64,000 nucleotides of DNA from JANXSS01 sp025356535 (GCA_043762325.1 JAYUMU010000151.1:1-64000); one strand, 5' to 3'. Shown: positions 1 through 10,984, counted from the stretch's first letter. Numbers and translations are program-made. The notes: generated by a model from the letters alone, not told the origin.

Positions 1-1
1 T

Positions 2-78
2 AGGGGAGTCGCCAAGTTGGTCAAGGCATCGGATTTTGATTCCGACATGCGAGGGTTCGAGTCCTTCCTCCCCTGCCA
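2..78 (+). tRNA. tRNA-Gln (anticodon TTG)
   Basis: A complete cloverleaf can be folded. The 7-bp acceptor stem pairs positions 2-8 with 68-74, and the anticodon stem pairs 29-33 with 41-45 around a 7-nt loop whose anticodon TTG is at 36-38. The T-loop has the usual GTTCGAGTC core, and the CCA end is encoded at 76-78. It decodes CAA and CAG. prs starts about 50 bp downstream on the same strand, so the two may share a transcript. Confidence 0.95.
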
Positions 79-128
79 AATCTTTGCTTGTCCACCCCAG
101 TTTGTTCAGGTCTGACGGAGAAAGTACC

Positions 129-1091
129 GTGCTTTTCAACACCGTGCTGTTCACCGGCAACGCCAATCCCGCCCTCGCGCAGGAGATGGCCAAGATTCTT
201 GGGGTAGAACTGGGCAAGGCCACCGTCGGCCGGTTCTCGGATGGTGAAGTCACGGTCGAGGTGCACCAAAACGTGCGCGCCCGCGATGTGTTTGTGGTGC
301 AAAGCACCTGCGCACCGACCAATGAGAACCTGATGGAGTTGCTCATCATGGTCGATGCCTTGAAGCGCGCCAGTGCGCGCCGCATCACCGCAGTGATCCC
401 GTACTTCGGCTACGCCCGGCAAGACCGGCGGCCGCGCTCGATGCGTGTGCCCATCAGCGCCAAGGTGGTGGCCAATCTGCTGGAGACCGTCGGCGTCGAG
501 CGCTTGCTGACGATGGACCTGCATGCCGACCAGATCCAGGGTTTTTTCGACATCCCGGTCGACAACATCTACGCCTCGCCGGTGTTGCTGACCGACTTGA
601 AGAGCAAGGCCTACCCCGACCTGGTGGTGGTCAGCCCCGATGTGGGCGGCGTGGTGCGCGCCCGTGCGCTGGCCAAGCAACTCGGCAGCGAACTGGCCAT
701 CATCGACAAGCGCCGGCCCAAGGCCAATGTGTCTGAGGTGATGCATGTGATCGGCGAGATCGACGGCCGCAACTGCGTGATCATGGACGACATGATCGAC
801 ACCGCCGGCACCCTGGTCAAGGCGGCCGAAGTGCTCAAGGAGCGCGGCGCCAAGCGAGTGTTTGCCTACTGCACCCACCCGATCCTGTCGGGCCCGGCGG
901 TTGACCGCATCGCCAACAGCCAGCTCGATGAGGTGGTGATCACCAACACCATCCCCCTGTCCGACGCGGCCCGGGCCTGCAAGAAGATCCGCCAGTTGTC
1001 GGTGGCTTTCTTGTTTGCCGAGACCATCCGCCGCATCTCGGACGGCGAGTCGGTGACCTCGCTGTTCTCGGAGCAAAACAACAATTTCTGA
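129..1091 (+). CDS. prs: Ribose-phosphate pyrophosphokinase
   Basis: Makes PRPP from ribose 5-phosphate and ATP, feeding purine, pyrimidine, histidine, tryptophan and NAD synthesis in the cytoplasm. The protein has 320 residues, normal for class I enzymes. FTGNANPALA is near the N-terminus, the catalytic flexible loop YARQDRRPR is at about 95-103, and the PRPP-binding loop DDMIDTAGT is at about 220-228. I place the start at the GTG at 129, preceded at good spacing by GGAG, because the frame runs upstream into the tRNA gene. The first residues differ from the MAYDSLMVFTGNA type common in relatives, so the exact start is slightly uncertain. It heads the prs-rplY-pth order typical of betaproteobacteria. 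Confidence 0.95.
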   Translation: MLFNTVLFTGNANPALAQEMAKILGVELGKATVGRFSDGEVTVEVHQNVRARDVFVVQSTCAPTNENLMELLIMVDALKRASARRITAVIPYFGYARQDRRPRSMRVPISAKVVANLLETVGVERLLTMDLHADQIQGFFDIPVDNIYASPVLLTDLKSKAYPDLVVVSPDVGGVVRARALAKQLGSELAIIDKRRPKANVSEVMHVIGEIDGRNCVIMDDMIDTAGTLVKAAEVLKERGAKRVFAYCTHPILSGPAVDRIANSQLDEVVITNTIPLSDAARACKKIRQLSVAFLFAETIRRISDGESVTSLFSEQNNNF

Positions 1092-1229
1092 TGCTGCAGG
1101 CATCCGGGCCTCAGGGCGCCGGTTGACTGTGGTGCAGGGCCACCGGGCGCACGAGCCTGGCGGCTTTTCGGCAGCCGCAAGGCTGTTCAACCCCGGTGTC
1201 TGGTCGCGGACACCATCCATGGAGCAACC

Positions 1230-1862
1230 ATGAACTTCACCGCTTTCGAGCGCAATCTGCAGGGGACCGGAGCGAGCCGCCGCCTGCGCATTGCTGGCCA
1301 GACCCCGGGCATCGTCTATGGCGGCACGGCCGCACCGGTCGCCATCACCCTCGACCATAACGCGCTGTACCATGCGCTGAAAAAAGAGACCTTCCACTCC
1401 TCGATCCTCGACCTCGAAGTCGACGGCAAGGTCGAGCAGGTACTGCTGCGCGACTTCCAGACGCACGCATTCAAGCAACTGGTTCTGCATGTCGATTTTC
1501 AGCGGGTCGACGCCAAGTCGAAGATTCACGTGAAGGTGCCGCTGCACTTCATCAATGAAGAGACCTCGCCGGCCGTGAAGCTGTCTGCCGGCATCATCAG
1601 CCACGTGGCGACCGATCTGGACATCACCTGCCTGCCAGGTGAGCTGCCGGAATTCATCGAAGTCGATCTGGGCGAGCTCGAAGTCGGCAATTCGGTCCAT
1701 CTCTCGGACCTGAAGCTGCCGGCTGGTGTTACCGTCGTCATCCATGGCGGCAACGACAATCCGACGATTGCCACCGCATCGATCCCGGCCGGCAAGGTCG
1801 AGGCAGAAGGCGAAGCGACTGCTTCGCAAGCTGCGGCCGCACCGTCTGCAGACAAGAAATAA
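1230..1862 (+). CDS. rplY: 50S ribosomal protein L25/general stress protein Ctc
   Basis: Binds 5S rRNA in the central protuberance of the large ribosomal subunit. At 210 residues it is the long Ctc form: an L25 fold in the first ~90 residues, a C-terminal TL5-type beta domain to about 185, then an Ala-rich tail ending in DKK. ATG 1230 follows GGAGCAACC, a good ribosome-binding site. It lies 138 bp after prs and is followed by a rho-independent terminator, so prs-rplY may end transcription there before pth. Confidence 0.95.
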   Translation: MNFTAFERNLQGTGASRRLRIAGQTPGIVYGGTAAPVAITLDHNALYHALKKETFHSSILDLEVDGKVEQVLLRDFQTHAFKQLVLHVDFQRVDAKSKIHVKVPLHFINEETSPAVKLSAGIISHVATDLDITCLPGELPEFIEVDLGELEVGNSVHLSDLKLPAGVTVVIHGGNDNPTIATASIPAGKVEAEGEATASQAAAAPSADKK

Positions 1863-1903
1863 GACAAGACTGCGGGAGGCGTCATGCGCCGCCTGCCACC
1901 CGG

Positions 1904-1940
1904 CCCGCCCTCGGTGCATTGCACGGACGGCGGGTTTTTT
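1904..1940 (+). terminator. Rho-independent terminator after rplY
   Basis: The arms CCCGCC (1904-1909) and GGCGGG (1929-1934) enclose a loop that can itself pair (GTGCA/TGCAC). Six T follow at 1935-1940. It sits 42 bp after the rplY stop. Confidence 0.85.
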
Positions 1941-1974
1941 CATGTAATCACTGTGTTCATCTGACTGCTTTCCC

Positions 1975-2556
1975 ATGTCCATCCGCTTGATCGTCGGCCT
2001 CGGCAACCCCGGACCGGAATATGAACAGACACGGCACAATGCCGGTTTCTGGCTGGTCGACAACCTTGCCGCTGCCAACGGCGTGCGCCTGGCGCGCGAG
2101 AGCCGCTACCAGGCACTGGCTGCAAAAAGTGCCATCAAGGGCAGCGATGTCTGGCTGCTGGAGCCGCAGACCTTCATGAATCGCTCCGGCCAGTCGGTCG
2201 GCGCCCTGGCCGGCTTCTACAAGATTGCCGCCGACGAGATCCTGGTGGTGCATGACGAACTGGACCTGGCGCCAGGCGTTGCCAAGCTCAAGCTGGGCGG
2301 CTCCTCAGGCGGCCATAACGGCTTGAAAGACATCACTGCCGCACTCGGCAGCCAGGATTACTGGCGCCTTCGCATCGGGATCGGTCATCCGCGCGAGCTG
2401 GGTCTGAAACAGGCGGTAGTCGACTTCGTCCTGCACCGTCCGCGCAAGGAGGAGCAGGCGCTGATCAACGAGGCGATTGACCGCAGCCTGGCAATCCTGC
2501 CGCTGTTGTGCGCTGGCCAGACGGCTGCGGCCATGCTGCAGCTGCATACGAAATGA
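1975..2556 (+). CDS. pth: Peptidyl-tRNA hydrolase
   Basis: Releases peptides from prematurely dropped peptidyl-tRNAs so that the tRNA can be reused. The 193-residue protein has the bacterial Pth signatures in order: GLGNPG at 8-13, TRHNAGF with the catalytic His at 21, FMNRSG, HDELD with the acidic partner near 94, and GGHNGLK. ATG 1975 gives the canonical N-terminus MSIRLIVGLGNPG. It is normally followed by ychF; here a beta-helix gene lies between the two. Confidence 0.96.
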   Translation: MSIRLIVGLGNPGPEYEQTRHNAGFWLVDNLAAANGVRLARESRYQALAAKSAIKGSDVWLLEPQTFMNRSGQSVGALAGFYKIAADEILVVHDELDLAPGVAKLKLGGSSGGHNGLKDITAALGSQDYWRLRIGIGHPRELGLKQAVVDFVLHRPRKEEQALINEAIDRSLAILPLLCAGQTAAAMLQLHTK

Positions 2557-3062
2557 CACACCACCGGTTCCGGTAGCTGCAGGCGCGAGGTGGCCGCCTG
2601 GCAGCGTCAGGCCCGACCACGCGCGGTCAGCCTGCACGGCACGCGCCTTCGTCGCCCACCTCTCTTGCGATCAGTCATCCTGCTTCAAACGCGCCGGCGC
2701 TGCCGTCCATAACGGCCTGGTCCTGCCTGCGCCGAATTTCCGCATCAATCAGAAAAAACGCGTCCTGTCTGCCCTCCACCGGCAGATAGAGCCTTGATAT
2801 GCACAAGGTGCGAAACGCCAGAAAAAAACGGTGTATTTTAAAAGAGTCATTAATAATTAGTAACTTAGATAAAATATTACATCCAGGTATGTTGACATTT
2901 TCGTATCTTTAGTTGAGCATGCGCAGCGAAAATGTCGCACCACCGCGACAATCCCGGAAGGTTGCAAATTTACTTTTTTGCAATTTGACGTCCTGGTGAT
3001 TCCATACATAAACATTGCCGGAATGGCTAATTTTTGTGCCAAGACCGCTGATTGGAGATCAC
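2557..3062. other. Intergenic stretch, AT-rich in its second half
   Basis: There is no credible gene in these 506 bp. The first half has ordinary composition. From about 2815 to 2990 the DNA turns markedly AT-rich, with homopolymer runs, unlike the surrounding chromosome. It leads into the secreted beta-helix gene and presumably carries that gene's promoter. A TTGACA at 2892-2897 has no convincing -10 partner. Confidence 0.6.
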
Positions 3063-4664
<1,602 letters not shown>

Positions 4665-4706
4665 GGGCAGCAACAACCTTCGGTCGCGTCTGCTCGACCG
4701 ATTCCT

Positions 4707-4741
4707 GCAGAGAGTCCGCCATGCTCGGACTCTCTGCTTTT
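4707..4741 (+). terminator. Rho-independent terminator after the beta-helix gene
   Basis: A perfect 12-bp stem pairs 4707-4718 with 4726-4737 around a 7-nt loop, followed by TTTT at 4738-4741. It lies 42 bp past the stop and insulates ychF from the upstream gene. Confidence 0.9.
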
Positions 4742-4964
4742 CGCTTGAACTGCGGCAAATTGCATGCTGCGGCTCGCCGCGCCAATCGCAGCGGGTACAA
4801 TCTCCCTTTTTCAGGACAGGCCGGCGCAGGGCGCGTTTTGTAGAGCGCCGCCTGCGCTTCGCAAATCTTCCTGACGACGACAATCCAACGCCGGACTGAC
4901 CGGCTGCACCGCACTTTGCGCCTGCATCATGATGCAGGCGCGCCACGATTCATAAAGGAATTCC

Positions 4965-6056
4965 ATGAGCTTGAAATGCGGCATCGTCGGCTTGCCCAAC
5001 GTCGGCAAGTCCACCCTCTTCAATGCCCTGACCAAGGCTGGCATACCGGCAGAAAATTATCCGTTCTGCACCATCGAACCGAATGTCGGCATGGTCGAAG
5101 TGCCTGATTCGCGTCTCGATGCCCTGTCGGCAATCGTCAAGCCGCAGAAAATCGTGCCGACCACGGTCGAGTTCGTCGACATCGCCGGTCTCGTCGCCGG
5201 CGCCTCCAAGGGCGAAGGCCTGGGCAACCAGTTCCTGGCGCACATCCGCGAAACCGATGCGATCGTCAATGTCGTACGCTGCTTCGAGGATGACAACGTG
5301 ATCCACGTGGCGGGCAAGATCGACCCGCTCGACGATATCGAAGTGATCCAGACCGAACTTGCGCTGGCCGACATGGCGGCAGTCGAAAAGGCGATCCACC
5401 GGGAAAACAAGAAAGCCCGCTCCGGCGACAAGGATGCCGCCAAGCTGGTGGCGCTGCTCGAGCGCATCATGCCGCACCTGGACCGCGCCGAACCGGTGCG
5501 TGCAATGGGCCTGGATGCCGAGGAGATGGCGCTGATCAAGCCGCTTTGCCTGATTACCGCAAAACCTGCGATGTATGTCGGCAACGTCTCCGACACCGGT
5601 TTCACCGACAATCCCCTGCTCGACAAGCTGAGCGCCTATGCCAAGGCGCAGAATGCGCCGGTGGTGGCAATCTGCGCGGCAATCGAGTCCGAGATCGCCG
5701 ACCTCGACGATGCCGACAAATCCGAGTTCCTGGCCGACATGGGCATGAGCGAACCGGGACTCGACCGCCTCATTCGTGCCGGCTACGACCTGCTCGGGCT
5801 GCAGACGTACTTCACCGCCGGCATCAAGGAAGTGCGCGCCTGGACCATCCACAAGGGTGATACGGCGCCGCAGGCAGCCGGCGTCATCCACACCGATTTC
5901 GAGCGGGGCTTCATCCGGGCGCAAACGATTGCCTACGACGACTTCATCCAGTACAAGGGAGAAACCGGCGCGAAAGATGCCGGCCGGATGCGCGCCGAGG
6001 GCAAGGAATATGTCGTCAAGGATGGCGATGTACTGAACTTCCTGTTCAATGTTTGA
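4965..6056 (+). CDS. ychF: Redox-regulated Obg-family ATPase YchF
   Basis: An OLA1/YchF-type P-loop ATPase that binds ribosomes and affects oxidative-stress responses. The 363-residue length matches the family. The Walker A motif GLPNVGKST is at 9-17 and the switch segment FVDIAGLVAGASKGEGLGNQ starts near 69. A coiled region follows, and a C-terminal TGS domain ends at FNV. ATG 4965 has AAAGGAATTCC upstream, an obvious ribosome-binding site. Confidence 0.96.
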   Translation: MSLKCGIVGLPNVGKSTLFNALTKAGIPAENYPFCTIEPNVGMVEVPDSRLDALSAIVKPQKIVPTTVEFVDIAGLVAGASKGEGLGNQFLAHIRETDAIVNVVRCFEDDNVIHVAGKIDPLDDIEVIQTELALADMAAVEKAIHRENKKARSGDKDAAKLVALLERIMPHLDRAEPVRAMGLDAEEMALIKPLCLITAKPAMYVGNVSDTGFTDNPLLDKLSAYAKAQNAPVVAICAAIESEIADLDDADKSEFLADMGMSEPGLDRLIRAGYDLLGLQTYFTAGIKEVRAWTIHKGDTAPQAAGVIHTDFERGFIRAQTIAYDDFIQYKGETGAKDAGRMRAEGKEYVVKDGDVLNFLFNV

Positions 6057-6228
6057 GTTGCCTTAAAGAATTGGCAGTTTAAAATACCGTCGTGTGACAG
6101 AGGCCCGCGCCATGACCGGTTGTCGTCCGGCCCCAGGGCACGCTGGTGCATGACGACGTCTGACCGTGCCGCTTTACCGCATTGAATGGCCTGCCGATTC
6201 GTAACCGTTCCGTCTCCAAGTCAGGCAC

Positions 6229-7323
6229 ATGCAGAATCCCCTGCAGCAGGAAAACCGTGAACTTCGCCAGCAGCTCGGCCTGCTGCTGGAACAGGCGCGT
6301 GCGAACCAGGAGATCATGCAGCGGTATCAGCAGTTCGATCTGCAGTTCATCGGGGCCGACGGTTTTCGCGACCTGATCGAGCGCATTTTTGACACCCTGT
6401 CGGCCTCGTCCGACCTCGACGTGGTGACGCTGACGCTGTTCGATGCCGATCATGACATCCGGCGCATTCTCGCCGAGTTGCAGGTCGACCTGTCGCTCTT
6501 TCCGAACCTGGCCTTTCTCGAACACAGCAGGCAGCTCGGCTGGCTGCACGGCCGCCTGCAGGCGCCGCTGTTGGGCCGCTATCATGCCGGGGAGTACGAC
6601 GCCTGCTTTTTCTCCCCTGACATGACGCCGGCAAGCATTGCCATCGTGCCGTTGCGGCGCAACCACCGGCTGATCGGCGTGCTCTGTCTGGGCAGCCGCG
6701 ACGTCAGCCGCTTTGCCGCCGACATGGCAACCGACTTCATCGAACACATGGCCTCGATCGTCGCTGTCTGCCTGGAAAACGTCATCAATACCGAGCGCCT
6801 GAAGCACATCGGCCTGATCGATCCGCTAACGGGCGTCAACAACCGCCGCTATGTCGAGCAGCGCCTGCTGGAAGAAGTCGGTCGTACCCGGCGCCAGGCC
6901 TACTCGCTGACCTGTTTGTACATCGACATCGATCATTTCAAGAAGATCAACGACAGCGCCGGCCATCATGGCGGCGACCTGGTTCTGCGCGAAGTGGCCA
7001 GCCGCATCAAGGCGGAACTACGGCTGTCGGATGCGCTGGGGCGTTTCGGCGGCGAGGAATTCGTCGCGCTGCTGATCGATGCGCCGCTGGGCGATGCGCT
7101 GGTGGTGGCCGAGCGCATCCGCGCAGGCGTGGCCAATCAGCCATTCCTGCTTGCTGACCGCAACCAGATTCAGGTGACCGTCTCGATTGGCGCGGCGACC
7201 CTGATTGCACCACCTCGCACCGATTCGCTCGAGACGATTGCCGAAGAGCTGCTGGGGCGTGCGGACCGGGCCTTGTACCAGGCCAAGGAAAGCGGACGCA
7301 ACCGCGTCATTGGCGCGCAATAG
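6229..7323 (+). CDS. Diguanylate cyclase with DUF484/GAF-like sensor
   Basis: A 364-residue soluble protein. Residues 1-45 form a Gln/Glu-rich coiled coil, ~50-190 look like the DUF484 type of GAF sensor, and ~205-360 are a GGDEF domain. The active-site motif is intact as GGEEF (274-278), and an RLSD inhibitory site (265-268) lies at the usual 5-residue distance. It should therefore be an active cyclic-di-GMP synthase with product inhibition. No transmembrane segment is visible. The ligand sensed is unknown. It faces the ferredoxin gene tail to tail with only 24 bp between them. Confidence 0.88.
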   Translation: MQNPLQQENRELRQQLGLLLEQARANQEIMQRYQQFDLQFIGADGFRDLIERIFDTLSASSDLDVVTLTLFDADHDIRRILAELQVDLSLFPNLAFLEHSRQLGWLHGRLQAPLLGRYHAGEYDACFFSPDMTPASIAIVPLRRNHRLIGVLCLGSRDVSRFAADMATDFIEHMASIVAVCLENVINTERLKHIGLIDPLTGVNNRRYVEQRLLEEVGRTRRQAYSLTCLYIDIDHFKKINDSAGHHGGDLVLREVASRIKAELRLSDALGRFGGEEFVALLIDAPLGDALVVAERIRAGVANQPFLLADRNQIQVTVSIGAATLIAPPRTDSLETIAEELLGRADRALYQAKESGRNRVIGAQ

Positions 7324-7347
7324 GCGGCACTGGCAGGCAGGAAAATT

Positions 7348-7611
7348 TCAGGCAGCTGGCTTGAGCCCGGCCTGCAACTGCGCGTACTTCGCCTGCAATT
7401 GTTCCGGGGTTTCGCGCCAGGCAGGATCGAAGGGAATGCAGGCGACCGGACAAACCTGCTGGCATTGCGGTTCCGTGTAGTGACCGACGCATTCGGTGCA
7501 TTTGCGCGGATCGATCTCGTATATCTCGGCGCCCATGTAGATCGCGTCGTTCGGGCACTCGGGCTCGCAGACATCGCAGTTGATGCAGTCGTCGGTAATG
7601 AGCAAGGCCAT
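7348..7611 (-). CDS. YfhL-type 2[4Fe-4S] ferredoxin
   Basis: An 87-residue ferredoxin. The first cluster motif is CINCDVCEPECP near residues 9-20. The second is CTECVGHYTEPQCQQVCP with the longer insert typical of the YfhL/Alvin type, which has low-potential clusters. It carries electrons to unidentified partners. ATG 7611 has AAGGAGC-like sequence nearby on the minus strand. It is downstream of coaD and may be co-transcribed with it. Confidence 0.9.
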   Translation of the reverse strand: MALLITDDCINCDVCEPECPNDAIYMGAEIYEIDPRKCTECVGHYTEPQCQQVCPVACIPFDPAWRETPEQLQAKYAQLQAGLKPAA

Positions 7612-7706
7612 GGTATTGCTTTCGATGCGTATTTCAATGCGTGCCGGCGCGCGTGCGGTGAGGATGCCACGCTATCGGCAGACTCAGCCCGACGCTGCCG
7701 TCGGCT

Positions 7707-8195
7707 TCACACGTCTTGCGCGGCGATCTTTTCCTGCAGCCATTTTTCAACGGATGGAAAGACGAATTTCGAGACGTCGCCGCCCAGTATGGCAATCTCG
7801 CGCACGATCGTGCCGGAGATGAACTGATATTGATCCGAAGGCGTCAGAAACAAGGTTTCGACATCCGGCAGCAGGTAACGGTTCATGCCGGCCATCTGGA
7901 ATTCGTATTCGAAGTCCGATACCGCGCGCAGGCCGCGCACGATCACGCGCGCATCATGACGCCGCACGAAATCCTTGAGCAGGCCGGAAAAGCTCTCGAC
8001 CTGCACGTTCGGATAATGTCCCAGTACTTCATTTGCAATCGTCAGCCGCTCGTCGAGCGAGAAGAACGGCTTCTTGTTCTTGCTGTCTGCGACACCGACG
8101 ATCAGTTTGCCGAACAGGCCTGATGCACGCCGTACCAGATCTTCATGACCACGCGTGAGCGGATCGAATGTTCCTGGATAAATCGCTGTGACCAT
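7707..8195 (-). CDS. coaD: Phosphopantetheine adenylyltransferase
   Basis: Catalyses the fourth step of coenzyme A synthesis, 4'-phosphopantetheine to dephospho-CoA. The 162 residues fit the family. The nucleotidyltransferase signature TFDPLTRGHEDLV is at about 9-21, RGLRAVSDFEYE is central, and the ISGTIVRE motif is near 125. I choose ATG 8195 (MVTAIYPGTFDP) over an earlier in-frame start because GAGGA lies just upstream and the family begins here. It lies between rsmD and the ferredoxin gene, a common order. Confidence 0.95.
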   Translation of the reverse strand: MVTAIYPGTFDPLTRGHEDLVRRASGLFGKLIVGVADSKNKKPFFSLDERLTIANEVLGHYPNVQVESFSGLLKDFVRRHDARVIVRGLRAVSDFEYEFQMAGMNRYLLPDVETLFLTPSDQYQFISGTIVREIAILGGDVSKFVFPSVEKWLQEKIAAQDV

Positions 8196-8234
8196 CGTGG
8201 CTTCCTCGGGCTGTTGCAAATAAGTGAATCCGCA

Positions 8235-8900
8235 TTATGCCTTAACCAAGGCCGTGTTTCCGCATTGCAGTAAATGGTAAAACACCATCCCGGCGCGATC
8301 GGCCCGCAGCACCGTCCAGCCTTCCAGCCAGGCCGGTGCGGGTTGACCCTGCCAGCCGGCCTCCAGGGCACTTTCCGCTTCCACGTAGACGATTCCACCG
8401 GCGGCAAGCAGGCTGCGGCAAAGTGGCAGCATTTTCGCGAGCCAGTCCAGATGATAGGGCGGATCGAGAAAGATCAAATCGAATTGGTGCGTGCCACTGC
8501 GGGCGATCAAGCCTTGCGTGGTAGTCAGGGCGTCACCGCGCACGATGCTGACTTCGGTGGCGCCGAGCTTGTCACGCGTTGCCTCGAGCTGGCGCACGGC
8601 AGGCGTGTGGGCTTCCACCATCAGCACGCTGGCCGCGCCGCGGCTGGCCGCCTCGAAACCGAGCGCGCCGGTGCCGGCAAACAGATCGAGACACCGCACT
8701 GCCTCCCAGCGACCGTCCAGCACGTGGGTCAGCCAGTTGAAGACCGTCTCGCGCACCCGGTCCGGTGTCGGGCGCAGGCCGTCGGCTGCCAGCACCGGCA
8801 GGGGCGTGCGTTTCCAGCGGCCGCCGATGATGCGCACCTGGTGGGCGAGCACGGCGCGAACCCGTGGCGGGCGCGGTTTTTCGGAAGGGTTTGTTTTCAT
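8235..8900 (-). CDS. rsmD: 16S rRNA (guanine(966)-N2)-methyltransferase
   Basis: Methylates G966 of 16S rRNA using S-adenosylmethionine. The 221-residue protein has the N-terminal RIIGGRWKRTPLPV and LRPTPDRVRETVFNWL segments, a SAM-binding LDLFAGTGALGFEA motif, and the N6/N2-adenine/guanine methylase motif DPPYHLD. Start ATG 8900 gives MKTNPSEK; the open frame extends 22 codons further but without family-like sequence. It diverges from ftsY as in many proteobacteria. Confidence 0.93.
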   Translation of the reverse strand: MKTNPSEKPRPPRVRAVLAHQVRIIGGRWKRTPLPVLAADGLRPTPDRVRETVFNWLTHVLDGRWEAVRCLDLFAGTGALGFEAASRGAASVLMVEAHTPAVRQLEATRDKLGATEVSIVRGDALTTTQGLIARSGTHQFDLIFLDPPYHLDWLAKMLPLCRSLLAAGGIVYVEAESALEAGWQGQPAPAWLEGWTVLRADRAGMVFYHLLQCGNTALVKA

Positions 8901-9140
8901 GGCACGGCTTTTTGAAAAGGGAGTCGATCGCGCGGCAGCTGCGATTGTTGCGTCGCAAGGCAGCATGCCCGGCTAAAAATTGCCGGCGAGCGCTCTGTTA
9001 GAATGGCGTCGATTGTAGCCGTGAATGCCAGCGGCGCAATGCCGCGAATGCGCTGCATGCAAGCGCACTGCAAGCCCCCTGCCCGCCAGCTTCGCCTGCC
9101 GGATCGACCTACCGAATCACCGCTTCCCGCCAGAGTACCG

Positions 9141-10586
9141 ATGTTTAGTTTTTTTAAGAAGAAACCCAAGGACACAGCACCAGACGCCCCGGCCGCTTCG
9201 GCGCTACCGGCGGCCGCGCCATTGCCGGCAGCGCCTCCGTTTGTTTCACCATCGCCACCGATGCCTGAGGCCGGGCAGCCCGCCGCTGCAGCCGTGCCGG
9301 TGCGTGGCCTGCCCAGCCGGTTTTCCGCGAATCCGGCACCGGCATCCGTGCCAGTCGTACCGGTGGCGCCGACGGCAACGGCCATGGCGCCTGCCGTCGC
9401 TACGGCTGCGACCCCGGCAGTGCAGGCAACGCCAGCAGCGCCGGCTGCACCGCCGCAGCCCATGACGCCGGCCATGCCTGCCATGACCGCCCCACCCAGG
9501 GCAGCGATCCCGGTCGCGCCACCCGCGCGCGCTGCGGTGCCTGTCGCGCCACTCGTCCATCCCGTGCCGCGGCCAATAGCGCCACCGGTCCAGCCGGTCC
9601 AACCGATGATTGCCGGCGAAATCGACGTCGGCGACGGTGTCATCGTGCGCGAAACGGTGCGGGAAGAACAGAAGCGCAACTGGCTCAGCCGACTGAAAGT
9701 GGGCCTGTCGAAGACGTCGTCGAATCTGACGACGCTGTTCGTCGGCGCCAAGATCGGCGACGAACTCTACGAAGAACTGGAGTCGGCGCTGCTGATGTCG
9801 GACGCCGGCGTCAGCGCCACGCAGTACCTGCTCGACACCCTGAAGAAAAAAGTGCGCGACGAGAAGCTGACCAGCGCCGAGCAGGTCAAGGCGGCGCTGC
9901 GCACGGTCTTCGTCGACCTGCTGACGCCGCTGCAAAAACCGCTGGTGCTGGGCCGTCATCAACCGCTGGTGATGATGGTCACCGGCGTCAACGGCGCCGG
10001 CAAGACCACCACCATCGGCAAGCTGGCAAAACACCTGCAGGCGCACCGGCAATCGGTGCTGCTGGCAGCGGGCGACACCTTTCGCGCCGCCGCCCGTGAA
10101 CAGCTGACCATCTGGGGCGAACGCAACAACGTCGCCGTGATCGCACAGGCCTCGGGTGACCCGGCTGCGGTGGCCTTCGATGCCGTGCATTCGGCGCAGG
10201 CGCGCGGCACCGACGTCGTCATGATCGACACCGCCGGACGCCTGCCGACGCAGCTGCACCTGATGGAAGAGCTGAAGAAGATCAAGCGCGTGGTGACCAA
10301 GGGCATGGCGTCGGCGCCGCATGAAATCCTGCTGATCATCGATGGCAATACCGGCCAGAACGCGCTGGCGCAGGTCAAGGCGTTCGACGATGCGCTGGGC
10401 CTGACCGGCCTGGTCGTGACAAAGCTCGACGGCACCGCCAAGGGCGGCGTGCTGGCGGCGATTGCAAAATCGCGTCCGATACCGGTCTACTTCATTGGCG
10501 TGGGCGAGCAGATCGAGGATCTGCAACCTTTCGATGCCGTCGAATTCGTCGACGCACTGCTTGGCCGGGCCGACGAGCGACGCTGA
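9141..10586 (+). CDS. ftsY: Signal recognition particle receptor FtsY
   Basis: Membrane-associated SRP receptor GTPase that docks ribosome-SRP complexes for co-translational insertion. It has 481 residues. A short FFKKK start is followed by a ~160-residue Pro/Ala-rich region in place of the usual acidic A domain. The N domain follows, then the G domain with GVNGAGKTTT (~282-291), DTAGRLPTQ (~361) and TKLDGTAKGG (~430). ATG 9141 begins MFSFFKKKP like relatives. A TAGAAT -10-like hexamer lies at 8999-9004. Confidence 0.95.
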   Translation: MFSFFKKKPKDTAPDAPAASALPAAAPLPAAPPFVSPSPPMPEAGQPAAAAVPVRGLPSRFSANPAPASVPVVPVAPTATAMAPAVATAATPAVQATPAAPAAPPQPMTPAMPAMTAPPRAAIPVAPPARAAVPVAPLVHPVPRPIAPPVQPVQPMIAGEIDVGDGVIVRETVREEQKRNWLSRLKVGLSKTSSNLTTLFVGAKIGDELYEELESALLMSDAGVSATQYLLDTLKKKVRDEKLTSAEQVKAALRTVFVDLLTPLQKPLVLGRHQPLVMMVTGVNGAGKTTTIGKLAKHLQAHRQSVLLAAGDTFRAAAREQLTIWGERNNVAVIAQASGDPAAVAFDAVHSAQARGTDVVMIDTAGRLPTQLHLMEELKKIKRVVTKGMASAPHEILLIIDGNTGQNALAQVKAFDDALGLTGLVVTKLDGTAKGGVLAAIAKSRPIPVYFIGVGEQIEDLQPFDAVEFVDALLGRADERR

Positions 10587-10716
10587 AGGGCAACTGCCGT
10601 TGCAGGCCGGTCAGAACCGCTGTGACGCCACAGGCGTGAAGCGCGGTCGAAGCGAACCAGGGCAGCAGGCATGCGGCGGCGCTCGGTTGCAACCGATGCC
10701 TGCGACTGGCGCAAGC

Positions 10717-10983
10717 CTACGGCTTTGCCAGCACCGAATCCGGCAGCACCACGTTGACATCCAGCACCTCTAGGTTGCCCTGGCGATCAAGCGAAATCTT
10801 GATGTCTTCCGGATTGACATTGGTGTACTTCGAAATCACCGCAATGAGTTCCTTGTGCAGCGCCGGCAGAAAGTCCGGACCGGAGCGGCCGTTGCGCTCG
10901 CGCGCGATGATGATCTGCAGGCGCTCCTTGGCAGCGTTTGCAGTCTTCGGCTTCGTATTGAAAAGGAAGGATAGGAGCGCCAT
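10717..10983 (-). CDS. minE: Cell division topological specificity factor MinE
   Basis: Stimulates the MinD ATPase and drives pole-to-pole oscillation, which places the septum at mid-cell. The 88 residues include an amphipathic N-terminal membrane helix (MALLSFLF), the anti-MinCD segment around AAKERLQIIIARERN, and the topological domain ending in DVNVVLPDS. Its ATG at 10983 is separated from the minD stop by a single base, so translation is probably coupled. Confidence 0.95.
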   Translation of the reverse strand: MALLSFLFNTKPKTANAAKERLQIIIARERNGRSGPDFLPALHKELIAVISKYTNVNPEDIKISLDRQGNLEVLDVNVVLPDSVLAKP

Positions 10984-10984
10984 C

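Noticed and set aside
21..2078. 685-residue open frame on the minus strand across prs, rplY and pth
   Set aside because: It lies antisense to three clearly recognised genes, has no family motif and is the usual high-GC shadow frame.
2892..2897. TTGACA as the -35 of the beta-helix gene
   Set aside because: There is no -10-like hexamer at 16-18 bp; the sequence there is GAGCAT.
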